A stretch of 64,000 nucleotides of DNA from CAXKXX01 sp964059975 (GCA_964059975.1 CAXKXX010000001.1:62001-126000); one strand, 5' to 3'. Counted from the first letter of the stretch, positions 49,800 to 60,503 are shown. Notes: generated from the letters alone by a model not told the origin. Numbers and translations are program-made.

Positions 49800-51632
49800 A
49801 TGTGTGGAATTATAGGCGCAGTAGCACAACGAGATATTGTAGATGTTTTATTAGAAGGTTTACGACGTCTTGAATATCGCGGTTACGACTCTTCTGGCAT
49901 ACTCGTGTCAGATACTATAGGAAATTGCAGCCGATTGCGGCGCGTAGGAAAAGTACAAAAACTAATTCAAGCCGCAAAAAAAAACAAACTACGCGGTAGC
50001 ACTGGTGTCGCGCATACCCGATGGGCGACACACGGCGAGCCAAGTGTAGCTAATACACATCCACATACCTCTGATTATATCACTGTGGTGCATAATGGAA
50101 TCATAGAAAACTATGAATCTCTTCGTGAGACGCTCATTGAGCGTGGCTACTTTTTTAGTTCTGACACCGATACTGAAGTAATTGCTCATCTGATACATTC
50201 GGAGTATCGTAAGGGTGATGCACTGCTACGAGCACTGCAGCGAGCCATACCGCAAATGCGCGGAAACTATAGTATCGTCGTAATGGATAAGCGTAATTCA
50301 AATCTATTAGTTGCCTTGCATTCAGGGAGTCCATTAGTGATCGGCATTGGAATGAGAGCAAATTTTATTGCTTCTGATCAAATCGCCCTACTGCCGGTAA
50401 CGCGTCGTTTTGTTTTTCTTGAAGAAGGAGACTTAGTTGAAATAACTCACTGTTCTGTCAGAATTATTGACAAGGAATACAATTCAGTTGAACGTCCTAA
50501 AATAGAATCTCATATGCAATATAACGACATTGATAAAGGCCCATATCATCACTATATGCAGAAAGAGATTTACGAACAACCGATAGCCTTAAAAAACACT
50601 CTAGAGGGGCGTATTAAAAAAGAACAAATAAACTTGAGTGAAGAGCTGGGCTCGGGATCTTGCAAGCTTTTTAAAAAAGTACAACATGTACAGATTATCG
50701 CTTGCGGCACCTCATATCACGCCGGAATGGTAGCCCGTTATTGGTTTGAAAGTCTATCAGAAATCCCTTGCGACGTAGAACTTGCCTCCGAATTTCGCTA
50801 TCGTAAGTCAGTAGTTCGACCCGGAAGTCTCATAATCATGCTGTCTCAATCTGGAGAAACGGCTGATACTCTCGCGGCACTGCGCTTATCTAAAACACTG
50901 GGTTATATCGGATCCCTTGTAGTGTGCAATGTAGCTGGTTCCTCTTTAGTGCGTGAATCCGATCTAGTCTTAATGACTAAAGCTGGTACTGAAATCGGGG
51001 TGGCCTCCACTAAAGCCTTTACGACTCAGCTTGTGGTACTGCTTATGCTAGTAGTGCATTTGGGGCGCCTGAAAAATATGAATGAAAGCACAGAACATCA
51101 TATCGCACTTGCCTTACAGACACTTTCACTACGAATTGAGAAAATCTTATTAATAGATAAAAAAATAAAAATATTAGCTGAAGATTTTTCTAACAAACAG
51201 CATGCCTTATTTCTTGGTCGAGGCGCTCACTATCCAGTCGCTATGGAAGGAGCATTAAAGCTGAAAGAAATATCCTACATTCATGCTGAAGCTTATGCAG
51301 GAGGTGAATTAAAACATGGCCCTCTTGCTTTAATTGATCCAGATATGCCGGTAATTGTAGTAGCTCCAAATAACCAGTTATTAGAAAAATTAAAGTCTAA
51401 TATCGAAGCGGTGCGGGCGCGAGGTGGTCGGCTATACATATTTGCTGATCAAGATGCCGGATTTATTAGTGCTGAAGGAGTAATCGTGGTTTCAGTACCG
51501 TATATCGAAGATGTGGTAGCACCAATACTTTATACTGTTCCGTTACAACTATTATCTTATCATGTAGGGTTGATTAAAGGTACTGATGTTGATCAACCGC
51601 GTAACTTGGCGAAATCAGTAACGGTTGAATAA
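49800..51632 (+). CDS. glmS: Glutamine-fructose-6-phosphate aminotransferase
   Basis: GlmS makes glucosamine 6-phosphate from fructose 6-phosphate and glutamine, feeding GlmU. The 610 residues are one more than in E. coli. The nucleophile Cys follows the initiator Met (MCGIIGA), and the glutaminase loop has THTRWATHG-type AHTRWATHG (about 72) and HNGIIENYE (about 98). The two SIS domains carry SQSGETADTLAAL (about 347) and the C-terminal GGELKHGPLALID and KSVTVE. With murI in the same window it covers early cell-wall precursor steps. Confidence 0.98.
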   Translation: MCGIIGAVAQRDIVDVLLEGLRRLEYRGYDSSGILVSDTIGNCSRLRRVGKVQKLIQAAKKNKLRGSTGVAHTRWATHGEPSVANTHPHTSDYITVVHNGIIENYESLRETLIERGYFFSSDTDTEVIAHLIHSEYRKGDALLRALQRAIPQMRGNYSIVVMDKRNSNLLVALHSGSPLVIGIGMRANFIASDQIALLPVTRRFVFLEEGDLVEITHCSVRIIDKEYNSVERPKIESHMQYNDIDKGPYHHYMQKEIYEQPIALKNTLEGRIKKEQINLSEELGSGSCKLFKKVQHVQIIACGTSYHAGMVARYWFESLSEIPCDVELASEFRYRKSVVRPGSLIIMLSQSGETADTLAALRLSKTLGYIGSLVVCNVAGSSLVRESDLVLMTKAGTEIGVASTKAFTTQLVVLLMLVVHLGRLKNMNESTEHHIALALQTLSLRIEKILLIDKKIKILAEDFSNKQHALFLGRGAHYPVAMEGALKLKEISYIHAEAYAGGELKHGPLALIDPDMPVIVVAPNNQLLEKLKSNIEAVRARGGRLYIFADQDAGFISAEGVIVVSVPYIEDVVAPILYTVPLQLLSYHVGLIKGTDVDQPRNLAKSVTVE

Positions 51633-53250
51633 TTTAAGAGAGAGTTAAGAGTTGTTGTAACTCAAAAACACTCATTTTGAGATAAAAATCTGATTAATTC
51701 AATTAACATTGAAGCAGACTAAATGAAATCAATATTAAAAATATTAAAAATTTTTATTAGGTGATAGAAAAAAGAGTATTAATAAAATTAATATAAAACT
51801 TATCAATAAAAATTAATAGGTAGAATCGATTATTAACATATTGATTTCTATGAAATAGAGTAGTAGGTACATAAATATAATCTAACTATTTATCTTATCG
51901 TAATATCGTCGCTACGACGCTTATCTTAAAAAAGATAAGGCCACCAACCGATCTACTACTCAATAGACAACGGCACCCATGCGTATTGATACACAGAGTT
52001 ACAGTCATTCTAATAGAAAAATAATTTCTTTCTATCCCATCGCTTTATCTCTTGGTCTAAAACTGCTGCGCACCATGCAAAATTAGTAAGGTGCTCTGAT
52101 AATGTCCATATCATATAGATTTTTATTGCTACTGCTCCGTAGTTAAGATCGAGTCAGTCCGTTAAATTTATGCGCTTATCGTTATAATATGATCTATTGC
52201 ATCCTTCATGTCTAAGTAGTAGGAAATCGTACTTACATGCTAAATATTAAATATAATTAAATATTATTTTCGATATAGCAATATTTTAACATCAAACTTT
52301 TTTGATGAAAATATATACACATCTTAAATATAAAGATTATATATCGATAGATAGATTATATTTTATACGCTATTTATATCACTATAAATTATAATATGAG
52401 CCCCCCTTCTTTTCAGGGGCACGCATGCAAAGAATAGTGTATATTCCGGTAAAATTTTTTATTTAAATAGCTTTTCCTATTCGTTTATTAATAATCTTTT
52501 CAGTCAGATAATCTTTATCGCAGGTAAATCTAAATATTTAATGAGGATTAAATCCTCTTTCTTAATAAATAATTATACAATAGCAAATATTAATACATAT
52601 TCCTCGCTTTCACTTAAGTGGGATCTTTTAAATCCAAAGCTTAAGATATTGTAATATTAAAATAATTACTCGGTGTGGATATAGAATAGCGTTTAATGAT
52701 CATTAAGTGCGAATACGATCGTGCCTTGTCGGGTAATTTTCCCATCTAGAGCTTGCTTTGAGTGAAGTCTTTTACTACTGAGATGTTGTTAAATATCTAG
52801 AGCATGACATTTTTAATCGAGGGGGAGGGTCATTTAAAATACCTCTTTTTTAAATCATTTACATTATGTGTCAGGTGGTAGTATTAATGCAAGTAATCCC
52901 ACTATCTAACCCATCTAAGCCTAAAAGGCTAGAGCCTACTTCTAGATAATGATTCCGAAATATTGAATATTTATATTATAAAGCGCTGATTCTACTTTAA
53001 AGATTAAACGTAACTATAATTATATTAAGTTAATAACACTATTATATATAGCATGGACTTTTGATTAAAAATCAATCTGAATATTATAGATTTATATAAT
53101 CTATTGATTAATAAAATATTTTAAAAAATTAATCTCTTTATTTTATTGCTTCGACTATAGATATTAAATTAATGGTCTTGCAAATAAATTGGCTATATTG
53201 ATAAACTGAAAACACTACATCAATTAAAAGATCTTACGCTAGATGTGCGT
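51633..53250. other. Gene-free stretch between glmS and the fabR relic
   Basis: These 1.6 kb are very AT-rich and include the junction between blocks that are distant in E. coli. A 7-bp CTCAAAA/TTTTGAG hairpin (51661-51681) lies 29 bp after glmS and could weakly terminate it. CGTCG/CGACG and CTTATCTT/AAGATAAG hairpins are adjacent at about 51908-51939. I see no gene. Confidence 0.45.
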
Positions 53251-53690
53251 ATGGGCTCTAGAGCATAATAAGAAGAATGGACTCGTGTCGATCTTTAGTT
53301 AAGTCTCATCAATTACTTAATAGAGTGTCGAACGCAGCTTTAAAAGCTTAGCTGAAGGCCTACTATAGTCTATAAAGCTAGACTGACATTGTAATAGTTA
53401 ACGCGATAATCGTATCAACATATTTCTAAGTGAGGTAATATGATCCGTACTTCTATCTTTACTTTTATGGAACGTATCGCAAAGAATCCGAATATATTTC
53501 ACTTACTTTTAGGTGAGCGTTCTGGCAACTCCTCTACGTTTCAAGCGGCTATAGCCCGCGAGATTCAATATTTTATCGCTGAACTGACAGATTATATTGA
53601 TCTTGAAAATAAAGTACCTGGCTATCTTACGGAAGAGTAAGAAGAAGCTATGTTGATTATCATGCTTAGCGCTCCACGCAGCAGATAAAA
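53251..53690 (+). pseudogene. fabR: fabR pseudogene (unsaturated fatty acid synthesis repressor)
   Basis: FabR is the TetR-family repressor of fabA and fabB. Reading from ATG at 53251 the relic follows E. coli FabR: MGSRA, then two TAA where E. coli has QQ, then E, T and R positions. After an indel near 53340-53360 it continues with LxL, TAA and TAG, LTR, another TAA, and SYQHISK, TGA, GNMIRTS. From 53440 a 66-codon open stretch reads TFMERIAKNPN, LLLGERSGNSSTF and EIQYFIAELTDYIDLEN, closely matching FabR. It then hits TAA where E. coli has Gln and continues EEAM.II.LSA. Most of the stops are one-step C-to-T changes at Gln codons. The order fabR then murI is that of E. coli. Confidence 0.9.
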
Positions 53691-54134
53691 CTGAGGATAA
53701 TATCTAAATAGGGGTTTATTTTTGATGTATCAGTGAGCCAGAAAGGCTTCTTTCTATTTATAAATAGCAAATTCGTCTAAAATCTAGCGTTTTATTTCTA
53801 GAATAAATTATCATTTTTACGATCAATTGCTCGTCTCTAGCGTTTTATTGGGTTCGATAATAGCGTTTCTTCTACATTACCTCATTTATCGTATATAAGT
53901 AGATATAAATATTAAAAGATTAACGAGTGGTAAATTATGGGCGTGTCAGTTACGCTTCTCAAACTCTATTTTGCTTAATCCTAAAAATCAGAAAACGCGA
54001 TCATCGGGATGGCAATACAGATCAATCCGGATTGGATTCTATAACTTTCTCGTATTAAGGCAAACTAGATTCTTATCTTATAATACAAAGAAATTATTCA
54101 GATAAACGCATCTTAATTAAGGATTAAGGAGGTT

Positions 54135-54314
54135 ATGAAAGATTCCTTCACGTATCCGTGGATGCATGACTATATTAGTGAGCAATATTTTCTTCGATCC
54201 TTAAATAAATTATCAAGTAATCGCTATCAGCGATTAGTAAAGGTGTCTACTACTATTAAAGGTGTCTACTACTATTTTAGTAGAGAACAATTTTTGTTTG
54301 TGAAATTTTTCTAA
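54135..54314 (+). CDS. Unidentified 59-codon frame with AAGGAGG
   Basis: The frame begins MKDSFTYPWMHDYISEQY and ends FVKFF. It is preceded by AAGGAGG only two bases before the ATG, closer than usual. I recognise no family, and the 19-bp duplication at 54238-54275 lies inside it without breaking the frame. Aromatic-rich composition and the lack of homology make a chance frame likely; the ribosome-binding match is the only support. Confidence 0.2.
   Translation: MKDSFTYPWMHDYISEQYFLRSLNKLSSNRYQRLVKVSTTIKGVYYYFSREQFLFVKFF
54238..54275. repeat. Perfect tandem duplication, 19 bp x 2
   Basis: TAAAGGTGTCTACTACTAT occurs twice in direct contact. The second copy runs into TTTAGTAG, which can pair with CTACTA of the repeat. 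Confidence 0.9.
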
Positions 54315-54775
54315 TAAATTATAGATAACATTAATCCTGATTGAATAAATTATTACATGATTAATAAGTCTTTATTCTATAATTACTTCACTTTATTATG
54401 GCATGTAAATTGTGGGTAATAATTTTACCGATTTTTCTCAACTATCTATCGAGATCGAATTATTTAATATATTCGAAATGGAGGCTGACTAGTAGTAGTC
54501 CGATGGTGCTCGCCTTCATGCTTTTTTGAAAATTACAAATTTTTATTCAAGCATACTGCAGATCGATAAAACTTTTAAAAAATTATCTAATAAAGCCCAG
54601 ATTTTTATATTTTTGCATAAAAAGTTATCAAATAAATTCCGAACGGATTTTTTAGTACAAACTAATTGAATCACTGTTAATAACAGAGCATTCTGTAGTG
54701 TCAGTTACTCATAAGATTATCGCAATTTTAGCACTTAGACAGATTGCATATGAAAATTTTTGGTTGAGAGAAAGT

Positions 54776-55639
54776 ATGGCTATACTAAATTATAGAGGGA
54801 ACAGTATTCTGCTAACATCTATACCTTCTAAAAAAATCACAACGTGCCCCCCAACGGTGCTAGTATTTGATTCGGGAGTTGGCGGTTTATCAATATATAC
54901 AGAAGTTCAGAAACTGCTCCCTCATCTCCACTACATATATACGTTTGATAACGCAGCACATCCTTATGGCGAGAAATCTGAAGAGTTTATTACTGATCGT
55001 GTTCTGAAAATTACCAGTGCTATACAGAGGCGTCATTATATGATCATGATGATTATTGCTTGTAATACTGCTAGTACTACTTCTCTATCAGAATTACGAA
55101 AACACTTTCATTTTCCAATTATAGGGGTCGTTCCTGCCATCAAACTCGCTGCTCACATTACTTCTAATGGTGTTATTGGGCTACTCGCTACAAACGGTAC
55201 CATTCAGCGTAGTTATACACGCACGCTCATCGCTCGCTTTGCTTCTTCGTGTAAAATCGAGATGTTAGGTTCTTCTGCATTAGTGGAGTTAGCGGAAGCC
55301 AAACTTCATGGCGAGAGCGTATCTTTAGTAGCTCTAAAGAATATCCTACATCCCTGGCTAACTATGACTAAACCACCGGATACTGTAGTGCTAGGGTGTA
55401 CCCACTTCCCTTTATTAGAAGAAGAGCTAACAATTGTTTTGCCGATAGGTACGCGTTTAGTTGATTCTAGTTCAGCTATTGCTCGTCATGCCGCTTGGAT
55501 TATGTCGATGAAGGAAAGCTTACCTATCAATCAGGAAGAAAATTTTGCGTACTGCATCAGACTACATAAAAAAACTGACATTTTATTACCTGTTTTACAA
55601 AAATATGGCTTCAAAAAATTAAAAAAACTATCGTTGTAA
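54776..55639 (+). CDS. murI: Glutamate racemase
   Basis: MurI makes D-glutamate for peptidoglycan. The ATG at 54776, after GAGAGAAAGT, gives 287 residues (E. coli 285); a GTG 26 codons upstream is open but without homology. The catalytic pair is in ACNTASTTSL and LGCTHFPLLEEEL, and the N-terminal VLVFDSGVGGLS has the general-acid region. PYGEKSE and ELAEAKLHGE also match. In E. coli murI is followed by an rRNA operon; here gene-free DNA follows. Confidence 0.96.
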   Translation: MAILNYRGNSILLTSIPSKKITTCPPTVLVFDSGVGGLSIYTEVQKLLPHLHYIYTFDNAAHPYGEKSEEFITDRVLKITSAIQRRHYMIMMIIACNTASTTSLSELRKHFHFPIIGVVPAIKLAAHITSNGVIGLLATNGTIQRSYTRTLIARFASSCKIEMLGSSALVELAEAKLHGESVSLVALKNILHPWLTMTKPPDTVVLGCTHFPLLEEELTIVLPIGTRLVDSSSAIARHAAWIMSMKESLPINQEENFAYCIRLHKKTDILLPVLQKYGFKKLKKLSL

Positions 55640-56741
55640 TGATCTTTAATTTTCGTAAGAAAAATTCTTATGATCTATATCATATCTTATCGTACAAAAA
55701 TTTTATCTCATTTTCCTTACCTAATAAATGTGCGACCTTTAAAAGTAAGTAGATAAAGTAATGCCTTCGGGGATAAATATCTAATAGATTCTATAAAGAA
55801 TTAATTATAATTCATGCTTAATTTTATTTAAATAATCTCATTCTACTAAACATATTAGTTAGCGCTTTTAGCAGATATAAAGATAGCAGTTAATACAGAA
55901 AATTGACTCTGTAGATAAATAAAAATACTGATAGCTAATCTCGTAGAAAATTAATTACTAGAAATTAATATTTCTTCAAATAGAGTATTAGTTAATTTTT
56001 TTAGCTTAAGGAAATATAAATAAGATAACATATAATAGAGATTATTTTCGTTTAAAGCGTATATATTTAAGTTATTGATTCCTAGAAATTTATCATTTTG
56101 ATATGAGCGCAGTACTTAAAATTAATATATATTAATCTGATACTAGTGATTTTTATATAAAGAAAAATTTATTATCATAGTATTATAAGTATCAAACCTA
56201 TTAATGTTAAAAGCATATCTTAATGAGAATGTTTAGATTATTCATAAAGGCATAGAAGAAATTAATTAATAAAGTTAAGATTTTAATTTTTTATCCACAT
56301 CTAAAAATATCTAATCTTAATAATATTAATTAAAAATTTAATAATAAAATTTTATAGAAACTACATAGAATATAAAATTTATCAAATTTTTAAGTTTTAT
56401 ATATTAAATATTTAGATTAAGATTATAAAAAGTGTTACTTATCTTACTATTGTATCTAGGATTTCCTAATTTTTAGGAAAATAATAAAAAATATAAAAAT
56501 AAGCCGTATTATTATTGATAAGCCATGAGTTTAATCTATTTTAAATGCTTTGATAATTCAAATAACATAAAATAGTACATTATTATCACTTATAAAATTT
56601 AATTGGTTTCAATCCACATTGGAGATACAGCATTCCTCAAGATTTTAGAGACTGATATATATCTTAGTGATCTTAATAATTAAAAAATATATTATTTTTA
56701 TAATATTCTAAAATATTAGAACTTATCTATTATGACTATTG

Positions 56742-56791
56742 ATACTTATTTACTGTTTTAATAAGTTTTTATTAAAACAGTAAATAAGTAT
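56742..56791. repeat. 21-bp perfect hairpin
   Basis: ATACTTATTTACTGTTTTAA with one further T (56742-56762) pairs exactly with 56771-56791 across an 8-nt loop. It lies about 1.1 kb from murI and 0.66 kb from fabA, too far from either to be their terminator. Confidence 0.9.
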
Positions 56792-57213
56792 ATAACTTTT
56801 ATATATGTTAAAAATATTTTTAACTCACAATATGCTATTAATATAATTGAAGGATAAAAGATGCTCTCTATGATCTTCTAAACGTCTCTTATTGAGAGAT
56901 ATCTTTAATTTATTATGCATTATGAAAATTTTAGTTTTGTATGCTATTTTTAGTCAAAAAATTGTATTGTTCTAAATTAGCATAACAGGAGGATGTTCAA
57001 GCATCAAGATGCGGTGTCCTGTAAAATTTATGCTTAAAAGTAATTAAGAATATAGATTTTATGGCGTACTAAATTAGCAGAGAATCCGAGTATAAATTTC
57101 TTTTAAATCAAATCTGGGCTCTATAGAATATAGAGTATCATTATATCGAGAATGTTTGTTAAAGAACGAGAATGTCCGGGACAAAGTAGCGCTTCTTTTA
57201 AATGATTAACTTT

Positions 57214-57405
57214 CTACATTTTATAAAAAATTTCGTTCGTATCGGGCTGACGTGAGTGGATGATCTCGCTAGAATTCTGATTCTGCTCAATCAATCTGAA
57301 TCTATCATAATATATAATAGATAACATTTCTTCTGCTAGCTTGGTAGTATTGAGACTCAGGATTGCCTGAATGCCTTGTTTCCAAGATGCTTTTTCTAGT
57401 AACAC
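57214..57405 (-). CDS. Unidentified 63-codon frame downstream of fabA
   Basis: The frame begins at a GTG, 49 bp after the fabA stop on the same strand, with TAAGGAG about 16 nt upstream, farther than usual. The product reads LLEKASWKQGIQAILSL near the start and has an amphipathic character, with no membrane segment. I do not recognise it; it is not Rmf, which lies near fabA in E. coli. It may be a gene remnant. Confidence 0.25.
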   Translation of the reverse strand: MLLEKASWKQGIQAILSLNTTKLAEEMLSIIYYDRFRLIEQNQNSSEIIHSRQPDTNEIFYKM

Positions 57406-57454
57406 TATTTATATATGAAAACTCCTTACTAATTAGAATGTAAGCTTAACTTAA

Positions 57455-57976
57455 TTAGTTAAAGGCACTAATATTCTGAAATAGGCCCACTTTAAGGTCA
57501 CTAGCAGTATAAATAATCTGACCATCAACTAGTACCTCACCATCAGCTACGCCCATCATTAGCTTACGAGTAATGACACGTTTAACATTAATTTGATAAG
57601 TAACTTTTTTTGACTTAGGCAAAACTTGGCCGGAGAATTTAACTGCGCCCACACCAAGAGCGCGTCCTTTACCCACGCCACCTAACCATCCGAGATAAAA
57701 GCCAACTAGCTGCCACATCGCGTCAAGACCTAAGCAACCTGGCATCACGGGATCGTTAATAAAATGGCAACTAAAAAACCATAGCTTTGGATTGACATCT
57801 AATTCAGCTTCCACATAGCCTTTTTTATGTATACCGCCGTCTTCAGTCATTTTGACCACGCGGTCAAGCATTAACATGTTACCAGTAGGTAGTGGTGGGC
57901 CGCCCGTATCAAATAATTCACCGCGTCCCGATGCTTCGAGGTCTTCTTTCGTATAGAATTCGCGTCTATCTGCCAT
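57455..57976 (-). CDS. fabA: 3-hydroxydecanoyl-ACP dehydratase/isomerase
   Basis: FabA introduces the cis double bond that starts unsaturated fatty acid synthesis. The 173 residues compare with 172. It has YTKEDLEASGRGELF near the start, the catalytic His71 in CHFINDPVMPGCLG and Asp85 in GLDAMWQLVG, and the C-terminal VLVDGQIIYTASDLKVGLF. Its repressor gene fabR is dead at 53251, so fabA is probably expressed without that control. It follows lonH on the same strand, as in E. coli. Confidence 0.98.
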   Translation of the reverse strand: MADRREFYTKEDLEASGRGELFDTGGPPLPTGNMLMLDRVVKMTEDGGIHKKGYVEAELDVNPKLWFFSCHFINDPVMPGCLGLDAMWQLVGFYLGWLGGVGKGRALGVGAVKFSGQVLPKSKKVTYQINVKRVITRKLMMGVADGEVLVDGQIIYTASDLKVGLFQNISAFN

Positions 57977-58059
57977 ATTTTTAATAAGCCTTATTATAAG
58001 AAATGGCGTAGTTTAGCTAATAGCTGTACGTTGAACAAGTCTAATGCTCTATAGTTGAG

Positions 58060-59817
58060 CTAACTAAACCAACGAAGTAAACGGGGCCAAAAACGGCGTT
58101 CTTTAGGATTAATTTGCGAAATTCGTACCTGAATTGCTGTCAATAAATTTGGTTGTTTTTTATCCGAATATGCATAGCTAGTCAGCAATGGTAGTGCCTC
58201 TGCAACGCTATTGACACCCCATAAATAAAATTGTCCCTCACGTACTGCATTAACTACGTCGTAACGTAGACAGAGATTACGTATATTAGCGACTGGAAGA
58301 ATCACGCCTTGCTTACCAGTGATCCCAGATTTTAAACAAACTTCAAAAAACCCTTCAATTTTTTCATTAATTCCTCCGACTGATTGCACGTTTCCAAATT
58401 GATCTACAGATCCGGTAACCGCAATTTGTTGGTTGATAGGCTTCTGTGATAACGCACTAACTAAGACGCACAACTCAGCCAATGAGGCACTATCGCCATC
58501 AACTTCACCGTAAGATTGTTCAAAAACGATAGAGGCTGAGAAAGGTAGTGGGTAGTCTAATTGCAATGCTGAAGTCAAAAAAGCTTGCATAATCATAATG
58601 CCTTTGGCATGCAAATTACCGCCTAGTTCAGCTTTTCGTTCAACGTCAGTAAGTTCACCATCACCAAAATGAGCAACACAGCTTATACGCGAGGGTTCGC
58701 CAAGACTGCTTGGATGTCCTGGATAGTCAAGTATAGAGAGCGCGTTAATTTGACCAATTTTTTCGCCATCTGTTTCGATTTTAATGTGTCCAAGTGTAAT
58801 CTCAGACCGCATGCGTTCCGCGAGATAGCCTTCACGCCATTCACGTGCGTTCTGCGCCGCCCTCAAGTCTTTAGCTGTAATAACGTTTGTTTTGATATGT
58901 AACGCAGCTTCTATAAGCTGCTTACTAATCCACATTGAAGATAATGGAAGAATTTTTTGATCGCCACTATAACGCACTGCATAATTCATAAGCAATGGCC
59001 AAGCATCAGCAGATAGCGCCGGTAACTTTTGCTCTACGATCACGCCATTAACGTAGCTGCACCACTTCGACATATCGCTCATCTTATTTAGTTTTAGGAA
59101 ATCTTCATATTCCCCATAGATCGCTTGCTCACTAAGATCGGGCTCAATATCATGGAAAGCAGCCAGCCCATAACAATCACCTACTATGATTAAACGTAGT
59201 TCCAGTGGTAAGGGAGGAATAATAATTGGAAGGGGGCGTGTCTCATCTGGTGAAATCCAATGGAACTGACGTTGCGTGATCATCTGTTTTAGCCTCAACC
59301 AAAGTAGTGGCTGATCTAGTAGTGCACGTACAGAAAGGATTAAAATGCCGCCATTGACTTGATGTATTAAACCTGGTTCTAGGCTAATCTTATTATTATA
59401 GAATCGGACGCAGCCAAAAAGTTGTTCTCGTTCTACCCATTCTTGAAATACGCAACCTCCACTACCGGCGAACGGCTCATCTCCTCGACTAGATTCGACC
59501 ACATAAACTTTACTGCCCTTGATCACATAATGCATGCCTTTCTTATTGGGATTCTGTGTGAGTAGTGTTTGAACTGCATCGGTAATCATCGCTAAGTATG
59601 CTCGCATTTCTTTCGCTTTTAGAAGCATGAATCGCTGCGGTGATTGCGGATGACAAAATAGCATCATTGCATTTTCTAAACGAGGCTGCATCTCCCCAAA
59701 TGAAGAGGGGGTCAATTGAGAAGCGGTATCAAACGTCGCCTTATAAAGCATTACGTCTGGCAGTAGAGATTGCCATTTGAGTTGTTTATTTGTCAAGTTT
59801 TTAGATATAATCATCAA
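58060..59817 (-). CDS. lonH: Lon-like protease (LonH/YcbZ family)
   Basis: This is a putative ATP-independent or weakly ATP-dependent Lon-type protease of the inner cell; its role is not well defined. The 585 residues compare with 586 in E. coli YcbZ. A divergent AAA-like N-terminal half contains EQLFGCVRFYNN and PGLIHQVNGGILI. The Lon protease domain in the C-terminal third has the catalytic Ser in EVDGDSASLAEL (about 430) and the Lys in GGINEKIEGF (about 473), with GNLHAKGIMIMQAF upstream. It precedes fabA by 83 bp. Confidence 0.94.
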   Translation of the reverse strand: MMIISKNLTNKQLKWQSLLPDVMLYKATFDTASQLTPSSFGEMQPRLENAMMLFCHPQSPQRFMLLKAKEMRAYLAMITDAVQTLLTQNPNKKGMHYVIKGSKVYVVESSRGDEPFAGSGGCVFQEWVEREQLFGCVRFYNNKISLEPGLIHQVNGGILILSVRALLDQPLLWLRLKQMITQRQFHWISPDETRPLPIIIPPLPLELRLIIVGDCYGLAAFHDIEPDLSEQAIYGEYEDFLKLNKMSDMSKWCSYVNGVIVEQKLPALSADAWPLLMNYAVRYSGDQKILPLSSMWISKQLIEAALHIKTNVITAKDLRAAQNAREWREGYLAERMRSEITLGHIKIETDGEKIGQINALSILDYPGHPSSLGEPSRISCVAHFGDGELTDVERKAELGGNLHAKGIMIMQAFLTSALQLDYPLPFSASIVFEQSYGEVDGDSASLAELCVLVSALSQKPINQQIAVTGSVDQFGNVQSVGGINEKIEGFFEVCLKSGITGKQGVILPVANIRNLCLRYDVVNAVREGQFYLWGVNSVAEALPLLTSYAYSDKKQPNLLTAIQVRISQINPKERRFWPRLLRWFS

Positions 59818-59963
59818 ATAAGGAAGTAGAGATTATACAATAATAGCTATAATTTTATATATCAAGACGAGTATTTAGTGAAAGGGGTGCTTAAAATCTT
59901 GTGATTTTTTAAAAAACTAAAAAATATAATGCTACTACTATCAAGTAGCAATAGAAGGGGGGC

Positions 59964-60040
59964 TATTTTTAGTAAAAAATGTGTTTAATCCAACGCAAGT
60001 ACATTTATATAATTGCACTTCACATTTTTTACTAAAAATA
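59964..60040. repeat. 20-bp perfect inverted repeat with 37-nt spacer
   Basis: TATTTTTAGTAAAAAATGTG (59964-59983) pairs exactly with 60021-60040. Pairing may extend outward, imperfectly, through GGGGGGC (59957-59963) and GTCCCACC (60044-60051), giving a roughly 100-nt element about 150 bp upstream of lonH. Confidence 0.85.
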
Positions 60041-60503
60041 AAAGTCCCACCTCTTACATTACGCTATAATATAGAATTTACGATAAAATCATTTATAGTG
60101 AGATAATCTAAAAGTCTACTTTTAGAAGTATATCGTAAAAGCACTGAAAAATCGTAATGATTATGCGATATGCTACAATCAATACTAATTATTAGATAGC
60201 CAATAAACTATTAAATTTGAAATTAAAATAATCAAAAATTTTGTACAGATCACTAGTTATAAAGTTTCTGTATTAAATATCTAAATAAATAAAAATTTTT
60301 TATTCGTAAACAATAAAGTAATTTAGTGCCTCAAATCTTTAAAGATCTTTCGATCCGGAGCCTCTCTTTTAGTTATTGATTTTTAAGAGCTCTCTCCATT
60401 TAAGAGATCAGTTCGGCGAAACGGCTTCCACATCCCTGGTATGGCATATTAAGAATGAACAAAAAAATTTGTCGATTGAAAGAGCGTTATTAACGCCACA
60501 CTT

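Larger units (their letters stand above)
53691..54775. other. fabR-murI gap (yijD, trmA and btuB lost)
   Basis: E. coli has yijD, trmA and btuB here. None is readable in 1.1 kb. A 14-bp palindrome CTATTTATAAATAG (53754-53767), a 7-bp hairpin TAATCGC/GCGATTA (54218-54236) and a 19-bp tandem duplication (54238-54275) are present, plus one short frame with a strong ribosome-binding sequence (54135-54314). Confidence 0.5.
55640..57454. other. Gene-free stretch between murI and fabA
   Basis: This is 1.8 kb of extremely AT-rich DNA joining blocks that are distant in E. coli. No 16S debris is visible, although murI neighbours rrnB in E. coli. It contains an 8-bp hairpin TTTCCTAA/TTAGGAAA (56462-56480), the 21-bp hairpin at 56742-56791 and one 63-codon minus-strand frame (57214-57405). 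Confidence 0.5.

Noticed and set aside
51661..51681. Terminator after glmS
   Set aside because: The stem is seven A/T-rich pairs and no clear T-run follows; mentioned only as a weak possibility.
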